Origin: a virus
Direction: 5' to 3' (one strand)
DNA length: 64,000 bases
Virus record (IMG/VR): IMGVR_UViG_3300009128_000006
Coordinates: 26,157 to 90,156 of that record
This document shows positions 58,434 through 63,183 of the stretch, piece by piece. How positions within the stretch are numbered: position 1 is the first letter of the stretch; every line of letters starts with the position of its first letter. Below the pieces are notes generated by a model, which saw only the letters and a program-made list of their open reading frames with translations, did no database searches and was not told the origin of the DNA. Made by a program: the position numbers and the translations under genes.

Positions 58434-58516
58434 GGAGAATGAACCGTCTGAGTGGACGGCCTCGTTTCGAAAACGAGCGGTGCGGCAAGCATTCGGGGCG
58501 GGACCGACGTTCTCCT
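58434..58516 (+). tRNA. tRNA-Ser(CGA) with unusual T-loop
   Basis: Acceptor GGAGAAT/GTTCTCC, anticodon stem CTCGT/ACGAG with loop TTCGAAA, long variable arm. T-loop GGCGGGA instead of TTCGANN, in a 4-bp stem with one mismatch at its base. Discriminator T. Confidence 0.65.
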
Positions 58517-58525
58517 CTACTTCTT

Positions 58526-58613
58526 GGAGAGTGAAATAGGTGCGGTTTCCCTTAGCGCGGTTGCTACCTGCGTCGGGTCATGTGGCCCGCTGGTTCGACT
58601 CCAGCACTCTCCT
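58526..58613 (+). tRNA. tRNA-Ser(GCT)
   Basis: Acceptor GGAGAGT/ACTCTCC, anticodon stem CGCGG/CTGCG with loop TTGCTAC, long variable arm (GTCGGG...GCCCG), normal T-loop TTCGACT, discriminator T followed by encoded CCA. The D-arm is poorly formed. Confidence 0.7.
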
Positions 58614-58629
58614 CCATCTCTACCACTTA

Positions 58630-58713
58630 GGAGAGGCCCGCGCAGAGGGGCGCATCCGGCTTTGAATACCGGCGGCAGGGTCACACCTGAGGTTTCGAGT
58701 ACCTGTCTCTCCT
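58630..58713 (+). tRNA. tRNA-Ser(TGA)
   Basis: Acceptor GGAGAGG/TCTCTCC (one G:U), anticodon loop TTTGAAT in a stem of 4 good pairs plus one mismatch, variable arm AGG...CCT, T-loop TTCGAGT, discriminator T followed by encoded CCA. Its 3' end overlaps the end of the minus-strand gene at 58681. Confidence 0.65.
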
Positions 58714-58992
58714 CCACTTGTCCCAGATGCTCGCCGTGAGCTTCGAGGCATGGAACCTGTACCAGCCCTTCTTCCGGCCCTGAACCACAACCAGCAGACG
58801 ATACTTCGTGCTCCTCTTCCGATACCCAGGCTGCCGCATCACTGCGGCAGTAAGGAATCCCCGTTTTAGGGCCCATTCATGAAGGTTTAGCACCACGTAC
58901 CAGCTCTTTTTGCATGGGTACTCAACCCGCCCCTTCCGAGGGAAGTGGGCGATGGCGCGTAGCAGATCGGCTTCCATTCCAGCTGTGAGCAT
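58681..58992 (-). CDS. Small basic protein inside tRNA region
   Basis: 103 aa. ATG 58992 is chosen because AGGGG lies six bases upstream; ATG 59019 would add an N-terminal hydrophobic stretch. Sequence: GMEADLLRAIAHFPRKGRVE, then SWYVVLNLHEWALKRGFLTA and a basic C-terminus (KLTASIWDKWRRDRYSKPQ). The last 33 bases overlap tRNA-Ser(TGA) on the other strand. Possibly an RNA-binding protein; a spurious frame is not excluded. Confidence 0.45.
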   Translation of the reverse strand: MLTAGMEADLLRAIAHFPRKGRVEYPCKKSWYVVLNLHEWALKRGFLTAAVMRQPGYRKRSTKYRLLVVVQGRKKGWYRFHASKLTASIWDKWRRDRYSKPQV

Positions 58993-59062
58993 GAGAGCCC
59001 CTATGAAAAGCAACAGCATGAAGTCTTCGTAGCGATCATCACTACGCAGACGATTTTCTTAT

Positions 59063-59135
59063 GACGACAATCACAGGAGTGGACCTGCTGGGTCTGCAAA
59101 ACCCGGGGAGTGGAGTTCAAGTCTCCCTGTCGTCT
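59063..59135 (+). tRNA. tRNA-Cys(GCA)
   Basis: Perfect acceptor GACGACA/TGTCGTC, anticodon GCA in loop CTGCAAA, T-loop TTCAAGT. No long variable arm. Lies alone between the two tRNA blocks. Confidence 0.8.
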
Positions 59136-59154
59136 TCTCTGTTACACTGTGAAT

Positions 59155-59364
59155 GTGAGTACTCAGCTGATCATGACGGCGATCCTACTGGTCCTGGCCA
59201 GTTTCGGCTTCGCCGTGTCCGGGTACTCCCTCGATGACAGCGCCTTGTCCCAGAAAGGCTTCGCTGTCATCGCGACTGATCGCCGGCCCGGCGATCAGGT
59301 GACCGCCAACGAGCGGAATGCGACTGCGCCACAGACTCGTCCCCTGCAGGAAGGCTTCCCGTAG
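59155..59364 (+). CDS. Small exported or membrane protein
   Basis: 69 aa from GTG 59155 (GTG 59149 or ATG 59173 are other candidates). A membrane segment (MTAILLVLASFGFAVSGYS) is followed by a mostly polar 45-residue part (GFAVIATDRRPGDQVTANER). A TACACT box is near the start. Envelope function is likely; no more can be said. Confidence 0.45.
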   Translation: MSTQLIMTAILLVLASFGFAVSGYSLDDSALSQKGFAVIATDRRPGDQVTANERNATAPQTRPLQEGFP

Positions 59365-59387
59365 GGGACTTCTCAGTTCTGGGAACC

Positions 59388-59423
59388 CGAGAGGCCTCCG
59401 TCACCAAAGCGGGAGGCCTCTCG
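59388..59423 (+). terminator. Terminator hairpin
   Basis: A perfect 12-bp stem (59388-59399 with 59412-59423), 12-base loop, followed by CGTTTGAG. It ends the small membrane gene transcript. Confidence 0.65.
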
Positions 59424-59501
59424 CGTTTGAGCTCTCGTTATGCTTCACACATGGGCGGTATTCGGCGAGACCCAGGACAGGAGCGCCCCGATGGTCCGGC
59501 G

Positions 59502-59507
59502 TATACT
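59502..59507 (+). promoter_or_regulatory. -10-like TATACT
   Basis: TATACT ends seven bases before ATG 59514, which suggests a leaderless transcript; no -35 box. Confidence 0.35.
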
Positions 59508-59513
59508 CCTCGT

Positions 59514-59813
59514 ATGGCCCCGAAGCGCCTACTACTGCACGCCGTGTTCATCCTCATCCAGGATGACGACGTTCGGAGGACCACTGCGGCCATCTTCTTC
59601 TTCTACCTGGGCCTGATGGTGATCTTCCTGGCCCTTGTCCCCATACCAGAAGAGAGCGCGAAGACCATTCATCTCATCATCGGCGGCCTGGTCGGCGGAG
59701 GCATCGGCCCTGCGATTAGAGCCCTACTGGACAAGGGAGACGGACAGAAGCCGAGCCTGGAAGCTCACTTCTCTGGCGAAGGGAACGGGAGCACAGCACC
59801 TCGAGGCCCTTGA
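59514..59813 (+). CDS. Two-span membrane protein, holin-like
   Basis: 99 aa from ATG 59514; another in-frame ATG (59451) adds 21 residues but lacks a ribosome site. Two membrane spans: TTAAIFFFYLGLMVIFLALV and TIHLIIGGLVGGGIGPAIRA, with a proline/charged turn between and a polar C-terminus. A holin role is plausible because the endolysin is 1.7 kb away, but not proven. Confidence 0.5.
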   Translation: MAPKRLLLHAVFILIQDDDVRRTTAAIFFFYLGLMVIFLALVPIPEESAKTIHLIIGGLVGGGIGPAIRALLDKGDGQKPSLEAHFSGEGNGSTAPRGP

Positions 59814-59968
59814 ACTCCGAGACTCCTTCGAAGCTCTCGCACTTCCTTGTCTGTACGCGGCCAAAACGAGCCGTCCGGCATGAGCTTGTACTTGCGATGG
59901 AAGGCCCTCCACCGAGGCAGTAGGTTGAAGAACGGGAACACGTTCGAGAGTGGGATCACCTTGCTCAT
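59765..59968 (-). CDS. Small uncharacterised protein
   Basis: 67 aa from ATG 59968, nine bases after GGGAG. Sequence: SKVIPLSNVFPFFNLLPRWR, then AFHRKYKLMPDGSFWPRTDK and a basic end. It overlaps the convergent membrane gene by 49 bases. Short, with no motif. Confidence 0.4.
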   Translation of the reverse strand: MSKVIPLSNVFPFFNLLPRWRAFHRKYKLMPDGSFWPRTDKEVRELRRSLGVQGPRGAVLPFPSPEK

Positions 59969-60055
59969 ATGCTTGACTCCCTCTCCACAGGGTACTACAC
60001 CTAAGACATGACCTTCGTGATGCGCGCGCTATCCTCCTTGCTTCTTCTGAAGCCC

Positions 60056-60108
60056 GGGGAGGGGTGCGTGTAGGGTCATCAACCTACGACACCGTCGGAA
60101 GCCTCCCC
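60056..60108 (+). promoter_or_regulatory. Second tRNA-block leader with alternative hairpins
   Basis: GGGGAGG (60056-60062) can pair with CCTCCCC (60102-60108), which also pairs with GGGAGG (60120-60125) in the terminator. A GTAGG...CCTAC hairpin lies between. A TATCCT box at about 60031 is a possible promoter. Confidence 0.4.
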
Positions 60109-60129
60109 AGCGAAAGCTCGGGAGGTTTC
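60098..60129 (+). terminator. Terminator hairpin before tRNA-Leu
   Basis: A 10-bp stem with one G:U (60098-60107 with 60120-60129), an inner AGC-GAAA-GCT tetraloop, followed by TTGCGTTT. Similar in layout to the one at 58107. Confidence 0.6.
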
Positions 60130-60139
60130 TTGCGTTTAT

Positions 60140-60224
60140 GGGGAGGTAGCCGAAATGGATAGGCACCAGGTTCAGGCCCTGGGGGGCTCAGTCTCCGATG
60201 CGGGTTCGAGTCCCGTTCTCCCTA
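60140..60224 (+). tRNA. tRNA-Leu(CAG)
   Basis: Acceptor GGGGAGG/TCTCCCT (G:U at the ends), anticodon CAG in loop TTCAGGC, long variable arm, T-loop TTCGAGT, discriminator A. Starts 11 bases after the terminator hairpin. Confidence 0.8.
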
Positions 60225-60232
60225 CTCTTTTT

Positions 60233-60316
60233 GCGGAAGTGGCGAAACAGGCAGCCGCGCGGGCTTGAGGGGCTCGTGGTCTTCGGACCGTGGGGGTTCA
60301 AATCCCCCCTTCCGTA
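60233..60316 (+). tRNA. tRNA-Leu(GAG)
   Basis: Acceptor GCGGAAG/CTTCCGT, anticodon GAG in loop TTGAGGG, long variable arm, T-stem GGGGG/CCCCC with loop TTCAAAT, discriminator A. Confidence 0.8.
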
Positions 60317-60323
60317 CTACTTT

Positions 60324-60451
60324 GAGGAGATGGGCAAACGGTAAAGCCACCAGTCGGTATGGGCTGGGGACATCCCGAAACCGCCGTCGTCCGTCCGGAA
60401 GGGAGGCGGAGCACGGTGGACGGATTGGAGGTTCGACTCCTCCTCTCCTCA
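60324..60451 (+). tRNA. Abnormal 128-nt tRNA-like gene
   Basis: Perfect acceptor GAGGAGA/TCTCCTC, good D-arm (GGC...GCC) and perfect T-arm GGAGG-TTCGACT-CCTCC. The region between D- and T-arm is about 90 bases instead of 20-45: an anticodon-like arm CCAGT...GCTGG with an 8-base loop, then an additional structured stretch (60380-60417) that can form ACCG...CGGT. No anticodon can be assigned. Could contain an insertion or scar. Confidence 0.5.
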
Positions 60452-60458
60452 TTATTCT

Positions 60459-60533
60459 GCCCCGGTACGCCAGTTGGTAGTAGCGACCGCACTTAAAATG
60501 CGGTGGATGGAGGTTCGAATCCTCTTCGGGGTA
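60459..60533 (+). tRNA. tRNA with anticodon TAA, short variable loop
   Basis: Acceptor GCCCCGG/TCGGGGT, anticodon stem CCGCA/TGCGG with loop CTTAAAA (anticodon TAA, a Leu anticodon), T-loop TTCGAAT, discriminator A. The variable loop is only 5-6 bases, whereas bacterial tRNA-Leu has a long variable arm, so the amino acid is uncertain. Confidence 0.7.
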
Positions 60534-60719
60534 TCGCTTGACCTTCACGTGTTGAAGGACTACTACTTCTACATGCGTTCCTTCCTGGCCATCACCGGTA
60601 CAACCGGTACCACCGTCCTCCCGCCTGCGTTCGGCGGTCGAGGACTCATGCCAGGACGAACGCAGCTCATCAGCACAGTCTGATCTGTTCGTAGCCCGCT
60701 TGTCCTGGCTCATACCTAA
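60534..60719 (+). other. Gap with a possible 36-codon ORF
   Basis: No tRNA. An ATG at 60573 opens a 36-codon frame (MRSFLAITGTTGTTVLPPAF...) ending at 60683; the GAAGGA site is rather far (13 bases), so it may be spurious. A TACC-rich region follows before the split tRNA-Gly. Confidence 0.3.
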
Positions 60720-60774
60720 GCGGTAGTAGCTCAGGCACTTAGAGCGTCGGCTTGCCAAGTCGAAGGCCCCGGGT
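60720..60774 (+). pseudogene. tRNA-Gly(GCC) 5' half, interrupted in T-loop
   Basis: GCGGTAG acceptor strand, D-arm, anticodon stem TCGGC/GTCGA with loop TTGCCAA, variable loop AGGCC, T-stem CCGGG and T54 are all present; then the tRNA stops. The 3' half (T-stem CCCGG, acceptor CTACCGC, A73, CCA) is at 61413-61432 and pairs perfectly with this half. Confidence 0.85.
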
Positions 60775-60779
60775 GTTTT

Positions 60780-60851
60780 GCGTACATAGCTCAACGGTAG
60801 AGCATTTGTCTGCCAGGCAAAGGGCTGCGGGTTCGAATCCCGCTGTGCGCT
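60780..60851 (+). tRNA. tRNA-Gly(GCC) inside cassette
   Basis: Acceptor GCGTACA/TGTGCGC (one G:U), D-arm AGCTCAACGGTAGAGC, anticodon GCC in loop CTGCCAG, T-stem GCGGG/CCCGC with loop TTCGAAT, discriminator T. Same anticodon as the gene it interrupts but a different sequence. Confidence 0.85.
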
Positions 60852-60861
60852 TCACCTCTTG

Positions 60862-60892
60862 TGCGGTAGGGGATACTTGGTTATCTACCGCA
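60862..60892 (+). promoter_or_regulatory. Hairpin just before HNH start
   Basis: TGCGGTAG (60862-60869) pairs with CTACCGCA (60885-60892) across a 15-base loop. The 7-bp stem is identical to the acceptor stem of the interrupted tRNA-Gly. The HNH ATG follows at 60894. Confidence 0.6.
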
Positions 60893-60893
60893 T

Positions 60894-61415
60894 ATGGAAG
60901 AACAGAGAATATGCAGGTCGTGCGGAGATACAAAGCCCGTCTCAGAGATGATTCCCATCAAAAGACGAGGAAAGGTTTACTATAGGAGGCAGTGCCGTTC
61001 GTGTGAGAGCAAACGATGCGCTGTACACCACGCGACGCCAAAATCTAAGGCGGCTTACAAGGCCCGTTCCGACATGCTCAAGGTAGAGCGCGCTGCTGGT
61101 CTGAATGTCGAGCGTTGGATTTACGAAGATGCTCGACGTTCAGACCGAAAGCGCGATCTGGAGAACGACCTGACGAAGGCATTTATCCGAGAGCAGATCG
61201 AGAAAGGGTGTAGCTATTGTGGAGAGGAGAGTATCCGTATGACTCTTGACCGGATCGATAACAGCATCGGGCACTTACAATCAAACTGCGTGCCTGCCTG
61301 TATTCGCTGCAACTGTACCAGAAGGCACATGCCTTACGAGGCATGGCTGATTGTGGCCCCGGCCATGCGGGAGGCGCGGTTGGCAGGTCTCTTTGGGGAT
61401 TGGACTGGAAGATAG
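60894..61415 (+). CDS. HNH homing-type endonuclease (cassette 1)
   Basis: 173 aa. N-terminal CRSCGD and CRSCES zinc ribbon-like pairs (residues 7-45), a helical linker, and a C-terminal HNH domain with CSYCGEE, RMTLDRIDNSIGH and CIRCNCTRRH. It is inside a tRNA cassette, and its TAG stop lies 2 bases before the remaining tRNA-Gly sequence. Free-standing HNH nucleases are known to cut DNA lacking their own insertion. A target in tRNA-Gly genes is the natural inference. Confidence 0.85.
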   Translation: MEEQRICRSCGDTKPVSEMIPIKRRGKVYYRRQCRSCESKRCAVHHATPKSKAAYKARSDMLKVERAAGLNVERWIYEDARRSDRKRDLENDLTKAFIREQIEKGCSYCGEESIRMTLDRIDNSIGHLQSNCVPACIRCNCTRRHMPYEAWLIVAPAMREARLAGLFGDWTGR

Positions 61416-61432
61416 TCCCGGCTACCGCACCA
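61413..61432 (+). pseudogene. tRNA-Gly 3' half
   Basis: AGT of the T-loop, T-stem CCCGG, acceptor strand CTACCGC, A73 and encoded CCA, all complementary to 60720-60774. The first three bases are the HNH stop codon. Confidence 0.85.
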
Positions 61433-61436
61433 TTTT

Positions 61437-61495
61437 GGCGTCATAGCTCAGTCCTGATAAGGCTGAGGTCGTTGGTTCAACTCCAACCGGTATCA
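61437..61495 (+). tRNA. D-armless tRNA-Ile(GAT)-like
   Basis: Anticodon stem CAGTC/GGCTG with loop CTGATAA, variable loop AGGTC and T-arm GTTGG-TTCAACT-CCAAC are all good. The D-arm is missing: only 5 bases (TAGCT) separate acceptor and anticodon stem. The acceptor GGCGTCA/CGGTATC has two mismatches and several G:U pairs. May be a decayed tRNA. Confidence 0.5.
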
Positions 61496-61503
61496 CTCTC
61501 TAC

Positions 61504-61575
61504 ACTGCCGTGGATCAATGGTAGATCGCCAGGCCCTCACCCTGGAGACCGCGGGTTCGAACCCCGTCGGCAGTA
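61504..61575 (+). tRNA. tRNA-Glu(CTC)
   Basis: Perfect acceptor ACTGCCG/CGGCAGT, anticodon stem CCAGG/CCTGG with loop CCCTCAC (C33 instead of the usual T33), T-loop TTCGAAC, discriminator A followed by CC. Confidence 0.75.
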
Positions 61576-61583
61576 CCACCTAC

Positions 61584-61668
61584 AACGCCGAATGCAAAGT
61601 GGATCGCGCGGCTGGGTTTTCATTCCAGTGCCCGTAAGGGGTAGGGGGTTCGAGTCCCCTCGGCGTTA
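61584..61668 (+). tRNA. tRNA with anticodon TTC and long variable arm
   Basis: Perfect acceptor AACGCCG/CGGCGTT, anticodon stem CTGGG/TCCAG with loop TTTTCAT (anticodon TTC, Glu), a 15-base variable arm with a GCCC...GGGG stem, T-stem GGGGG with loop TTCGAGT, encoded CCA. Long arms are not found in normal tRNA-Glu, so the charged amino acid is uncertain. Confidence 0.65.
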
Positions 61669-61680
61669 CCAATCCTATAT

Positions 61681-61757
61681 GTTGGCCGTAGCTCAGTCCG
61701 GTAAGAGCGCCAGGTTGTGGCCCTGGAGGTTTAAGAGAAATCTCGACAAGCACCCGT
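61681..61757 (+). pseudogene. Degraded tRNA-His(GTG)
   Basis: G-1 and acceptor strand TTGGCCG, D-arm, anticodon stem CCAGG/CCTGG with loop TTGTGGC, then a degenerate T-arm (AGGTT-TAAGAGA-AATCT). The acceptor 3' strand CGACAAG pairs poorly; C73 is kept. It precedes an intact tRNA-His(GTG). It may be the interrupted 5' part of a cassette. Confidence 0.55.
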
Positions 61758-62450
61758 GAATATGGTACCTTTGGTGTAGCGGTAGCACGCCAGATTGTGG
61801 TTCTGGAGGCTCCGGTTCAAACCCGGGATGGTACCCTTTTCATGCCCCAGAAGAAGTCTGTTCCTAAGGTCTGTGAGGTGTGCGGAGACGTATTTCTTGT
61901 GCGGCCGGTGGACGCGAGACGGCATCCCTGCCGGTTCTGTAGTCGCTCCTGTAAAGGCAAGGCCCAGCCTCCTATAAGCAGAGGATTGACCGGAGAGGAT
62001 AATCCGAACTGGAAAGGGGGGCTGACCTTCAGCAAGTCTACAGGGTACTGGAGAGTCTTACAGCCCACACATCAGCGAGCAGACCATCTGGGGTACGTCA
62101 AGCGAGCGGACTTGGTACTGGAAGAGAAACTTGGGCGGCCTTTACTTCCCAATGAGATTGCGCACCACGTCAACGAAGATCGGGCAGATGACTCCCCAGA
62201 GAACCTGGAGTGCATGGACTATGGCGAGCACCGGCTGATGCACATCCAGCAGAGGGCAGAGCGTGCTCGGCAGTTAAACCCTCCGAAGCCGAAACAACCA
62301 GATCACCCCAGCAACCGCCGCTATACGTGGCCCTCGGATTCTGAGCTCCTCGAGATGAGGAAGACGATGAGCCTTCGACAGATTGCGGCCATAGTCGGCT
62401 GCGGCCATAAGACCGTAGATAGACGTCTCTCTCGTATTTCCTCCTCGAGA
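61758..62450 (+). mobile_element. Possible tRNA-His plus HNH cassette
   Basis: Contains an intact tRNA-His(GTG) and an HNH gene whose stop codon TAA is directly followed by TCCCGTCGCTCACC, which resembles a tRNA T-stem and acceptor end with C73 as in tRNA-His. Left boundary is not defined. Confidence 0.45.
61764..61835 (+). tRNA. tRNA-His(GTG)
   Basis: G-1 pairs with C73, acceptor GTACCTT/ATGGTAC (one mismatch), anticodon GTG in loop TTGTGGT, T-loop TTCAAAC in a good stem. The extra G-1 is the hallmark of tRNA-His. The HNH gene starts 6 bases later. Confidence 0.8.
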
Positions 62451-62453
62451 TAA
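61842..62453 (+). CDS. HNH homing-type endonuclease with HTH (cassette 2)
   Basis: 203 aa from ATG 61842. N-terminal CEVCGD...CRFCSRSC zinc cluster (residues 11-37), then an HNH_3-like core: NPNWKGG, GYWRVLQPTHQRADHLGYVK, RPLLPNEIAHHVNEDRADD, NLECMDYGEHRLMH. A C-terminal HTH follows (LLEMRKTMSLRQIAAIVGCG). This domain order is that of phage homing endonucleases. It directly follows tRNA-His, and is a different subfamily from the other two HNH genes here. Confidence 0.85.
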   Translation: MPQKKSVPKVCEVCGDVFLVRPVDARRHPCRFCSRSCKGKAQPPISRGLTGEDNPNWKGGLTFSKSTGYWRVLQPTHQRADHLGYVKRADLVLEEKLGRPLLPNEIAHHVNEDRADDSPENLECMDYGEHRLMHIQQRAERARQLNPPKPKQPDHPSNRRYTWPSDSELLEMRKTMSLRQIAAIVGCGHKTVDRRLSRISSSR

Positions 62454-62477
62454 TCCCGTCGCTCACCTACCTTTCTC

Positions 62478-62510
62478 GGGAGAGTGGTGTAACTGGCAGC
62501 ACGTGAGGCT
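62478..62510 (+). pseudogene. tRNA 5' half, interrupted at anticodon loop
   Basis: GGGAGAG acceptor strand, TG, D-arm TGTAACTGGCAGCAC, anticodon stem strand TGAGG, then CT. The 3' half (63178-63212) supplies CCTAA (4 of 5 pairs) and acceptor strand CTCTCCT (7 of 7 pairs with G:U). D-arm type resembles tRNA-Gln, but the anticodon itself cannot be proven. Confidence 0.7.
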
Positions 62511-63177
62511 CTTCATGGACGGGTAGCTCAGCAGGCCAGAGCGTCCGGCTTTGGACCGGAAGGTGTGCGGTTCGAGTCCGCCCCCGTCTTCTCAAACCAT
62601 GCAGCCGTGTTATAGCCATACAAAAGGGTATGGTTCGATGTCTGAGTCTCAAAGGAAGAGAGACGTAGTTCGCCGGCTAAGAACGGAAGGCAAGAGCTAC
62701 AAGGAGATTGCCGAAGCAACAGGGCTCACCAAGTCGACTATTGCATACCATGCAAGAAGATTGGGAATACCAGCCCAACCCCAGCGCCGTGATTACCCCT
62801 GGAATGAAATCCAGAAGATGTATGAGAGTGGGGCAACTTATCGGGAGTGCGCGCAGAAGTACGGGTTCTCCCGTACTGCATGGGACACGGCAAAACGTCG
62901 AGGGCTTATACACCCACGGGAGAAGAGGAGGCCTGTTGAACTCTACTTCTCTTGGAGGAAGAAGCTGTCGTCAACGGCAAAGAAGCGCCTGTTCGATGAG
63001 GGTATGTTGAAAAAGGAGTGCTCTATATGCGGACAAGGACCTGTATGGGCTGGGAAGCCTCTCGTTATACAGATTGATCACATCAATGGAAACCCCGCGG
63101 ACAATCGTCGTGAGAATCTACGGCCGGTGTGCCCGAACTGTCATTCTCAGACCCCGACGTTTTGCGGGCGAAACATC
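62511..63177 (+). mobile_element. tRNA plus HNH cassette in tRNA anticodon loop
   Basis: About 667 bp inserted in the anticodon loop of a split tRNA. Contents: tRNA-Gln(TTG) (62517-62590), a short hairpin and an HNH gene (62638-63183) whose stop lies at the junction with the 3' half. Same architecture as the Gly cassette but different endonuclease. Confidence 0.7.
62517..62590 (+). tRNA. tRNA-Gln(TTG)
   Basis: Acceptor GGACGGG/CCCGTCT (G:U at end), D-arm TAGCTCAGCAGGCCAGAGC, perfect anticodon stem TCCGG/CCGGA with loop CTTTGGA, T-loop TTCGAGT, discriminator T. Confidence 0.8.
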
Positions 63178-63183
63178 ACCTAA
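62638..63183 (+). CDS. HNH homing-type endonuclease with HTH (cassette 3)
   Basis: 181 aa from ATG 62638. N-terminal half has two HTH units: VRRLRTEGKSYKEIAEATGL (with LTKSTIAYHARRLG) and IQKMYESGATYRECAQKYGF. C-terminal HNH: CSICGQGPVW, LVIQIDHINGNPADNRRENL and CPNCHSQTPT. The two HTH repeats are common in phage HNH homing nucleases. The TAA stop lies inside the tRNA 3' half. A 6-bp hairpin (CCATAC...GTATGG) sits just before the start, similar to the arrangement in cassette 1. Confidence 0.88.
   Translation: MSESQRKRDVVRRLRTEGKSYKEIAEATGLTKSTIAYHARRLGIPAQPQRRDYPWNEIQKMYESGATYRECAQKYGFSRTAWDTAKRRGLIHPREKRRPVELYFSWRKKLSSTAKKRLFDEGMLKKECSICGQGPVWAGKPLVIQIDHINGNPADNRRENLRPVCPNCHSQTPTFCGRNIT

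Larger units (their letters stand above)
60775..61412 (+). mobile_element. tRNA plus HNH cassette inserted in tRNA-Gly T-loop
   Basis: About 638 bp that separate the two perfectly pairing halves of a tRNA-Gly gene. It contains a complete, different tRNA-Gly(GCC) (60780-60851), a hairpin GCGGTAG...CTACCGC (60863-60891), and an HNH gene (60894-61415) whose stop codon lies at the 3' junction. No group I/II intron core fits in the remaining sequence. Confidence 0.75.

Noticed and set aside
59491-59616. Frame from ATG 59491 with a GGAG site
   Set aside because: Gives a Ser/Arg-rich low-complexity sequence, whereas the frame from 59514 gives a clear two-span membrane protein.
60222-60794. 190-codon minus-strand frame in the tRNA block
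   Set aside because: It covers four tRNA genes in reverse; its apparent continuity is a by-product of the tRNA sequences.
60775-61412. Group I or II intron interrupting the tRNA-Gly
   Set aside because: After subtracting the tRNA and HNH gene, fewer than about 60 bases remain, too little for a catalytic intron core.
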